Below are positions 56,394-64,000 of a stretch of DNA of 64,000 nucleotides, one piece after another. Origin of the DNA: Taxawa tesnikishii (nom. ined.) (lineage: Eukaryota; Ascomycota; Dothideomycetes; Dothideales); the NCBI GenBank assembly GCA_030247885.1, contig JAPDRO010000003.1, forward strand, positions 124,001 through 188,000, in the 5' to 3' direction. The position numbers were made by a program, and so were the translations under genes. How positions within the stretch are numbered: the first letter of the stretch is position 1; every line of letters begins with the position of its first letter. The notes below the pieces were generated by a model. It worked only from the letters and a program-made list of their open reading frames with translations. It ran no database searches and had not been told where the DNA came from.

Positions 56394-58670
56394 CTACGCG
56401 CGGTTCTTCTTTGCATGCTTAGACACATGCTCCCGAACCTCCTCAGCAAATTCAACCTCATCATGGTGGTGGCGGAGGGTAGCTGTGGTGTCGCTACAAC
56501 CAGGTCAGCGGATATTCATTGGGAAAGATCTATATGTCATGCACTTACACAGGGTCACTGTACTCTGCTTGGAACAAGAGGCCGAACACGGTGTCCAAGA
56601 CACTGCGCAGGCTGGTGTCGGCAGTCCAGTCACCTGTGCCACGTCAGTAAGAAATCTCATGATGCTAAGGCATGCAAATCTTACGGTCAAAGATGGAATG
56701 GCAGATGCGGCCGTGTCGGTTGATGTTGGGATGCAGAATTGGGGTGCTAAAGCGGCCCTTTGGCGGAAAAGCAGGGAAGTTACCGGGGATGTCGAGATAC
56801 AGCAGGAACGTGCCGCTTTCGTACGGGCTCTCAGGGGCCTTCCATGACGATCTTCCAGAACGCCATGTTGGTTTCAGAGATGTAGCAGTCATAATGGACA
56901 TGAGGGTTGAGCACGATGCTGCGCATGTCCTGCATCAGGCGCATAGTGCGCAGATTCATTCCGCCACGAGCGTTGTTGGTCGGCGGGCGTCCGCCCCGCC
57001 TAGCGTTGACACCGCGAACGGAGTCAGCCAACAGGATGAAGCTGTCATTGAAATTCGGGTGGGCCTTGCGCTCCGGGTATGCGTCGCGCGTCATGATGGT
57101 TGGAGATGCATAAGGTCGCGAGTTGATGAAACGAGACCAGAACGCAGCAACATTCCGAGCGGTTCCCGTCGTAGGCATCTTGACTGGAGGACGCTCGAGC
57201 TGTGTCAGCATGTGCTCCATCTCGCAGATAGCCAGTGCAGTGGTAAGGTCATGGGGTTGGAATCTGTAGGATCCCAGAAAGTACGAGATTGTGCGCAGAT
57301 CCCAGTTGTCGACGTTTCCCAGGCAGATAGAATCCACTACCACTTGGTTCTGTCTCAATTGCCAACAGACCTCATGAGCTGATTTGGTGGACCTGGTATC
57401 CTTTCCGTCGGAAATCACAATGATTCTCTTCTTGGCCTCGGGATATTTGGCGGCATAGGCTGTGATCTGATCGTTGGCTAGACTAAGAGCATCCCACAGC
57501 GGCGCCGTGTCTCCTGCCGCTATCATCTGCTCGGCTTTGCGTTAGAAGTTCTCAATGACGTGAGACAAGGGCTCAGCTACTCTCGCGGTAGTCTCGAAAC
57601 TGATTAGGCCGATGTGCGACTGGTAGGAGTACGCGAGAATGCGGTTCACCAGGGCCTCGAACATCTGCTTCAAAACATCTAGACGGCTGAGTCTGGAGCG
57701 TTCCTTTTGCTTGCTGTAACTCGCGACTCGGACCTTGAGAACTAGCGGTCGGTTGTTTTGAACATCACGTTCTTCGTCAACAGATCCTTCATCTGTGGAG
57801 TCATCGTCATTGAATGCGGTTGTTTGCGTGCGGTAGACGCCTTCGTGATCCAGCTTTCCAGTCGCGTGCCAGGAATTGAGGAACTCGGCCATGTTGGCCC
57901 ACGGCTCTTGGGGATTACCGACGCCGTGGCCGTCACCATTGTCTCTAAGGTCTGTCCTTACATGGAACATGCACGACGATGATGCTGTTTGACGCAGTAC
58001 CAGTTTGCTTGTTGGGAAAGTTGTTAGCGATTTGCTTCGCAAATGTGCAGTTGCATGTTTGCTGGTCGGTCTCGAACGGTGCTGTGAGGTTCGTGATCTG
58101 AAGGTGCTTGACGATCTCGTCGTGAAGTTGCTGAATTGTGCGGGAGGCGGGGACAGTCAATGATGGCACTGGCACTGGCTGACCGCCGTGATTCCTGCAT
58201 GATCTGGCACTTTCCGGGGTGAGCACCCTGATCGGGATGACGCGGGTGCTGTCTTGACCGGGCCCGGTTGGATGACGCGTAGAAGAAGCGGTATTTCCAG
58301 GTTGCACGCGGTCAGTCTTGCGTGTAAAGCAGGCGAAGATTTTCTCAGAACGAGGGTCCAGTACCACGTCGGATAGAATGTCGTTGACATCCAGGATCGG
58401 CCCTTCTGGTTCATCTAGGTGCAGTGTAACATGGTGAGTTGTTAAGTCGATTTGGCAACTCTGTCGCGCGCTTCGAGTAACGATTTCCGTGATAAACGAA
58501 TCTACTTTTGCAGTAGGACGGAAAGGGATGAGAAGGTGCACGTCGTGCTGCTGTTCTGAGCCTTCTTGTCGGACGGTTACAGTGTATCGCTCCATCTGAG
58601 AGGGTTTTAGTACGAAAGGAATATTGGTTTTAGGCCTTTTGAGAGAGGTGTGCCTCATGTCCGCAATCAT
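56394..58670 (-). CDS. Ubiquitin-like - vWA - E2 (UBC) fusion protein, interrupted as written
   Basis: Probable single protein of about 700 residues. The N-terminal third has ubiquitin-like stretches (VIPIRVLTPESA, VPSLTVPASRTIQQLHDEIV). The middle is a vWA-type domain (LDVLKQMFEALVNRILAYSY, HIGLISFETTARVAEPLSHV, GDTAPLWDALSLANDQI, RIIVISDGKDTRSTKSAHEV); a clear DxSxS motif is not seen. The end is an E2: YDCYISETNMAFWKIVMEGP, ESPYESGTFLLYLDIPGNFP, ILHPNINRHGRICHSIFD (HPN motif and catalytic-position Cys present), then DWTADTSLRSVLDTVFGLLF. The last two introns are clear (56684-56634, 56548-56494; stop at 56396-56394). Interruptions: a frame change near 57960, an in-frame TAA at 57544-57542, and a frame change at the C run 56834-56837. 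Start chosen at the first ATG, 58670. Substrate and partners unknown. Confidence 0.7.
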
Positions 58671-61228
58671 CCGACAGCGTCGACTTGTCACACGCTGTGA
58701 AAAAGCAGAATGCCCAGGGGCAGTAAAGGACGTATGCGATGTAGATGGACGACTAGTAGATTGCTAACCTTGCTGCTTCCTCTGGTTTCTCTTCCTGCTG
58801 GTAGAGGAAAAGCGTTGTCCAAAATCTTCAAACGATGTATTCCATATTCTGGAAGCGCCCCACAAGCGAGCAAAAGGACTGACGCGTGGATGCGCGAAGG
58901 TGTTGCGTGATGAAAGCGAACGACGCGAGAAGCTTGGATAAGATTGCTGCCTTCTTGTCACGTGCAAGGTCCCGATAAGTCTGGAACATAGATGATACGA
59001 TAGGTTGGATCAATCTGTTTTCTCGCGGTCAATCGAACGAATGGTTGCTTTTCCATGAGAAGGCGACGGTCTCATAGCGTGAGTTGTACTAAAGCTGGAG
59101 GGCGGGTTGCTTACAATCCTTTAGCGTCGGCTTACAGAAACGATATCCAAACGTGTTGAGCATATGCGAATGTCGTCGCCTTATCATCGCATCGCGACAG
59201 CGGTCGGTTAGGAGTTGATCTGGCTCGAGGCTTGAGCGAGAGATCTCAGCTACAAGTTGCTGACTTGAATCATGCAAAAGCAGTTCAAATCGAACCGACT
59301 TAGATCAAAAAGCTGATTTGGATTAGGGAAAGCTGAGCCTCATAAAGCAGGGCGCAGCTGTTGCCTTGGTGCCTTGACGCCTGAATTCTCAATCCTCCGC
59401 CTACTGTGGTCATCTTGAAATTGATCCGATCGCATTATGGAGGAGAAATATCAGCCTATCCTAGGACCAAGGGGATCTCTGACCGCTATCTCTCATAGCC
59501 AGCACAATCCAGGCTTAAAGCCATCGATTGAGTTATGTCTTGACTCTTCTTCTCTTCATGGACAGCTTCGGGATCCCTCAACAGCACAAGCCTGAGACGC
59601 TCATGCCTCAAGAATTGGGCCTTAGTTATGCCTTACAGTTTGCACGGGTGTCGGGCTCCCGTCAAGCAGGCGTGCGTTTGCGCCATCCGTCTGCAGGGAG
59701 CCGTCTGCGACGGCTTGTTTCGAGAACAAGCGGAAGGGTGCCACAATCAACGCTGACAGAATCAGATTGCCCTCGGAAAGATAGACATGTTCAAAATCAG
59801 TAGCCTCAAGCATTCACACTGCTGCTCGACGGATGCTGGAGGAGAGTCGATGAGATGAAGTCCGGGGCGCTGGATGGCTTGTTCAACATTGGAAATCTCC
59901 GTGCTTGGCGTTTGCGGTCTGGCTTTCGAACCTCCAACATGTGCCGTCGACTGCGAACTGCTGTTGCTGTCTTTGTCGCAAGCTGTCAAGCACGTCGATC
60001 TGGCGCTCTTCCTCTACGCGTTGTGGACCGAACTTTTGTGGTTAGCCCTTCTTGCTCTCGGGGCTTCCAAACCACCTTTGCATACAAACAGCTTCAAGCC
60101 GCAAACCAATTCTGGGAACAATCGAGCAAGAGATGGATATGAGCCGGGAACCTGCGTAGCCGTCCAGACAATCGTGTTGTTTGACCGTCAATGTGCGACT
60201 TTTGAAAACAAATGGAGAGACTGGGGCGGCGGACTGGGCTACGTGATGATGGGTTCGGTAGAGATACCACTGGATACATTCGTTCAGTAACTATAGAAAT
60301 CACTCTCTCTTCACTGTTGCCCACCCCGCAAAGGGCGCACTACACTGATGTCTCAACAGTCTGTTGAAGTTGACTAACTCAGTGCTATCGCAATGCGACA
60401 GCTTTACGGCGCACGCATCAGGAGATCTGACTGGTGGGCTCTTCATGTCTCTACGGCTGCCCCAAAGCATTCGGACCAGGCACGCCATTGTTAACGTTTT
60501 CTCATGCTAGGTGCATGCAAACGTGATGGCGTTAGTGCTTAGTTGTGATAGCAATTAGTCAGCCAGTTTAGCAGCTTGTCGAGAGCAACAGAGCCTCTCC
60601 GGCCATACGGACTGCGAGCATAGGAGGTCACTTCAACGACCTTCAGTTGGATTTTGGGTACGGACGTAGACAACAGCATGAATGTGCTACGCGTCGGGAT
60701 AGCGCCTCATACGGCAAACTCACTGATTGCTGAGAATAATTAGGTGTATGCCTCAGATGCTGGTCGTCTGCACTGTACCTCAAGGGCGCAAATAGACTGA
60801 ACCCCCAATTTGGTACTCTCAACTCAACCATTGCAACCTGGTTTGATACTACCGAAAGGCAGCAATCTGACAGTGTGGGTAGAAATGAGACTCAACTGCC
60901 CAATTTCTGGTATCTCTGTCAGTGTCGCTGCCGCTGACCGCGAGGGACAATCGTGGGTACGACTTTCGTCTACTTTATCGTACTTAAGTAGACGGCCGAA
61001 AGCCGCTACCATATTACTACAGCACTGTTTTTGTTGAGAGAGGCTCACTGGTGTCTCGGATACTTACCTCGCAGTCGCTCCGCCAACCCCTCCACGCAAT
61101 TCCGTATTCTCCGTTGCACTTTGCCCTTCATACGTTGCTTCACTTAACTTCGTTCAAAGGAATCAAAGATCTTTCGTTCTTCCTGGATCTGGACAACAAT
61201 CAACCGTCTTTCACGCTCTTCTTCTATC
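58671..61228. other. Gene-poor 2.5-kb stretch
   Basis: No credible gene. The longest open frame (59874-60290 +) has a Leu-rich composition but no motif, no introns and a poor context. No tandem repeat, transposon terminal repeat or tRNA was recognised. The last 200 bases are the promoter of the next gene. Confidence 0.5.
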
Positions 61229-62777
61229 ATGGGCGGCAACGCGTTCCTCGAGCGCGGCCCGAAGGGCAATCCCGCTCTTGCCCTAAAAGTCCCGCGCATG
61301 TCCCCAGCTGTTTACGCATACATGAAGGCCAAGCATTGGGAAATCCTCGAGCGCTTCTTCAACAAGATATCCGTCTCTGCTGAGGGTCCTGGCAAGACCA
61401 ATCACGGCGACGTGGACTATCTGGTTGCTGGACAGAAATTGGACGATCCATGGCCGCAAATCGCCGCGTCTTTCGAAGCAACGAGATGGTATTACAATGG
61501 GAAAACAGAGAAGCGAACCTGGTATTTCGGAGTGAAGCTGCCGTGGGATGAGATGCGCAACGAGATCACAGTGCCTGAGGACGTTGATCCAGACGCTCAT
61601 GCGCAGCTCGATGTCTACATGTGCGAGGAAACCAAGTTTGACTGGGTGAACGCGCGCAATTCACACGGCGATCTTTGGTGGATCCTGTCACAGATTCTGC
61701 ACCCTTTCGGATTCTACCTGAACGACGTCGGCTTCTTGGTTGAGATTGCCGAAATCTATCCATTCAACCACAAAGACGCTACAATCCTCCTGTCATCTGA
61801 ACCTTTAGACATTCTGCGATTTGCAGGTCTGGACATTGAGCGATACGAAGAAGGCTTCTCTACCGAGGAAGCGGCATTCAGATGGTTGGCGCAGTGCCGC
61901 GGCTGTGACGCTTCTACCATCATCAGCCCTAGAGACATTCCAGATTCCAATAAGTACAGTCTGGAGCGTGGCATGTAAGTGGTGTTCAACAACAATGTTC
62001 TCAGCAGGCCGTTAATGCCACACATCGACTGCTGCCGCAACGCTCAGCTGCAATAACGTTTCAGGCATGTTGCAAGTATTAGTGCCTGAAAGCGTGCTCT
62101 TGCGGACCGCCTCTCTAGAGATTCTTCTCCTCGCGTAGATTTCTCTCCTCGCGGAGCTCTGCATTGTGATCATACCTTATGCTGACTCCTGTCAGGTACT
62201 GCAGATTCTTCGATGAATTCGTGCCATCCCTGTGCGCCAACAAAGCCGACTTACAGACACAATCGGTACCACAGGACCTTCGAGATACCTTCCTACACCA
62301 AGCACTGGATCACTTCGATAAGCGCAAAGTCTACGAGACACGCATCGAGCCCTGGCGCACCAAATGGCAACGAGAAGCCTTCGGGACCGCTTTCTCCCAG
62401 CTCATCCCTCCCGGAACGAAGGGTGATCTAAAGAAGGCGATGAACGCGCTTAAAAGATGGATCATCTACGAAAAGGATACCTCTGCGCTGCAAGTCACGA
62501 CCGTTGAGCAGGAGATTGGGGAGCTGTTTGAGTGGGCGATGCAAGCCATGAAGTTCGACTACATGACGAAGCAGCCAGGCAAGGGAGGCATGTCTGAGCG
62601 AGAGATCGCAAGATGGGTGCGAGATCATGCAGAAGAGGCGTATAAGCTGGAGGGGCGCGCGATAGGAAGAGATTCCTGGAGGAGAAGGAAAAGCAGAAGG
62701 CCAGGAAAGCTAAGAAGGCAACGGAGGTCGCGGCGGAGGTCCGTATGAAGGACAATTCGGTGAAGGATGAGGGTTAG
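61229..62777 (+). CDS. Conserved fungal protein with nucleotidyltransferase-like motif
   Basis: Two exons, 61229-61974 and 62196 onward (221-nt intron, GTAAGT donor). The N-terminus MGGNAFLERGPKGNPALAL is followed by AEGPGKTNHGDVDYLVAGQK, whose HGDVD resembles the metal-binding motif of nucleotidyltransferase-fold proteins. Then come RWYYNGKTEKRTWYFGVKLP, DLWWILSQILHPFGFYLNDV and GLDIERYEEGFSTEEAAFRW. After the intron come YCRFFDEFVPSLCANKADL and PWRTKWQREAFGTAFSQLIP. As written the frame ends at 62748 in an Arg-rich tail (SWRRRKSRRPGKLRRQRRSR). A one-base shift near 62665-62672 would instead give a Lys/Glu-rich helical tail (RFLEEKEKQKARKAKKATEV) ending at 62777, which I judge more natural. 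Function unknown; the NTase idea rests on one motif. Confidence 0.75.
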
Positions 62778-63018
62778 GTAGTAGAAGTGCAGGATCTCTT
62801 GGCATTCACAGTCGTCTAGATTCGGGGATGTTTGGCAAATCAGATATCTTATCTGCTTTCTCTGTAGTTCTGATTACGGCTTTGCACGTGGCGCGTGACG
62901 TATTAGGTAAAGTCAGGTGAATTGCGAGCTTGCACTGAACAATTTCACATCTCACGCCTTCTCTCAACCTTCCACTTTCTGGCTAACAAGTCCACCGACA
63001 CTTGTCCGTCTTGCAGGA

Positions 63019-64000
63019 ATGGCTCCACCAGGACGAAAGAGACCGGCTCAAAAGGTGAGTACGAGATTATGGTAGTATGTAGGAGCAACCATTGATTCGT
63101 CCTAGAGCAAAGTGAAGCCCACCACGGCTACAAAGGAACAACCACCAGAGAAGAAGCTTCAAACAAAACCAGCGGCAAAGAAACCAAAGACAAGCGGTCA
63201 TTTCAAATGTGTTATCTTCACTTCACGTGGCTGTTGGCAAGCTATCTATTCACACCTTGCAGGCTCGAAGCTGTTGCCGCGCCTGTGCAGTTCCGCCGGT
63301 CTTTCCTAGACCTCCCACCAGAGATACGCAACAAAATCTACCTTCTCACGGTCCGTCAATCTCGCAGACAGGTCAATGGAGTGGGAGTTACCGATCGGGT
63401 CATCATTGGATACGGGACGCAGGTTAGGCCGTATAAACCGGCCATTCTTCAGACTTGCAGACAAATCCGCGCGGAAGCGATCAGGATGTTCTACCAGATC
63501 AACCGTTTCATGTACATCGTCTGGGCGGAATGGCACATCATTTACCGTTCTGGTCATCTTACGATGACTCGATGGCTCACTAGCCTGCCAGAGGATATCG
63601 CTGCCGAGATCCCGTATCTCGACATCCACTTCGGCTATTACGATCGCCTCCCCTCTCTACTGGGGAGCCAGGCCATCTCGCTAGTCAAGGCTATGCGGGA
63701 CATGCAGCTCGCACCCGAAAAGCTTCGCATCTCTTCTTCGGGGTTGATCTACGATTATAGTGGCAATCGCCACTTCAGGACTTTAGGCAAGCTGCTTGAG
63801 CCATACCTAGACCTGGGCATCGAGGCTCGAGCAAAGAAGCTGTCTGACACTATGATCGAACGCAGAACGGAGGAGTTGCTCAGGAATGACTTCCGCCACC
63901 GTTATTGGCAATTCGAAAGGTTTTCTTCGACGCATCTTCAGGAGCATCTTTGGAGGAAGGGAATCGTGCAAGGAAAATACGACTCGGAGGAATACCTTGA
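63019..64000 (+). CDS. 2EXR/F-box-like protein (3' end outside window)
   Basis: Exon 1 63019-63054 (MAPPGRKRPAQK), intron 63055-63105, then a Lys/Pro-rich low-complexity linker from 63106 (KVKPTTATKEQPPEKKLQTK). A second intron starts near 63200 and ends near 63270; the best-phased version uses a CGAAG acceptor. The main exon starts with the family box RRSFLDLPPEIRNKIYLLTV, followed by YKPAILQTCRQIRAEAIRMF, the second conserved block. The frame then stays open to the window edge (LLEPYLDLGIEARAKKLSDT). These proteins form one of the most expanded uncharacterised families in Dothideomycetes; the F-box relationship is distant and the function unknown. Confidence 0.82.

Noticed and set aside
59874-60290. 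138-codon Leu-rich open frame
   Set aside because: No homology recognised, no intron, no supporting context; overlaps another open frame on the same strand. Likely chance.

Overview
The window is nuclear DNA of a filamentous ascomycete (Pezizomycotina; Dothideomycetes would fit, but the sequence does not settle the class). Genes are compact, with GT-AG introns mostly of 48-70 nt and CT(A/G)A-type branch points. The content is typical of moulds: Rtt109, a rhamnogalacturonan hydrolase, an alpha-glucuronidase, a Dug3-type glutamine amidotransferase, HET and HeLo-like proteins, and 2EXR/F-box-like proteins. I saw no transposon, CRISPR array, rRNA or convincing tRNA.

Layout. 0-17.9 kb: end of a GH67 alpha-glucuronidase (-), acetoacetyl-CoA synthetase (+), a small membrane protein (+), a DUF4748-type protein (-), the TFIIH helicase XPB/Ssl2 (+), an amino acid permease (+), a disordered protein (-) and dephospho-CoA kinase (-). 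18-35.6 kb: a 2EXR-like fragment, Dug3 (+), a HET-domain protein with a WW-like module (-), the cleavage factor Im 25-kDa subunit (+), GH28 rhamnogalacturonan hydrolase (+), gamma-tubulin complex component GCP5 (-), a GT15 mannosyltransferase (+), an NTF2-like protein (-) and the plasma membrane proteolipid PMP3 (+). 36-42 kb: a head-to-head pair, a HeLo-like/pseudokinase protein (-) and a 1,314-residue kinase-Sel1-ankyrin protein (+). 42.7-55.6 kb: a large acidic protein with a POT1-type OB fold (-), a DUF4188 monooxygenase-like protein (-), a short-chain dehydrogenase (-), Rtt109 (-) and mitochondrial ribosomal protein mL57 (+). 56-64 kb: a ubiquitin-like/vWA/E2 fusion (-), a gene-poor 2.5 kb, a fungal protein with a nucleotidyltransferase-like motif (+) and a 2EXR/F-box-like gene running off the end (+).

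Most genes are unrelated housekeeping functions and there is no biosynthetic cluster. The functional themes are plant cell-wall breakdown (GH67, GH28), CoA metabolism (AACS, DPCK) and, most interesting, non-self recognition or regulated cell death (the HET protein and the HeLo/kinase-ANK pair), plus the Ubl-vWA-E2 fusion as an unusual self-contained ubiquitin-type architecture.

A recurring anomaly affects interpretation. At least a dozen conserved genes lose their reading frame by a shift equivalent to a missing base, usually at a run of 3-5 identical bases, and regain clear homology immediately after in another frame. Because essential genes are hit (CFIm25 twice), missed bases in the assembly are the simplest explanation, and I annotate these as genes rather than pseudogenes. 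Long genes such as XPB, GCP5, AACS, Rtt109 and the kinase-ANK gene are clean.
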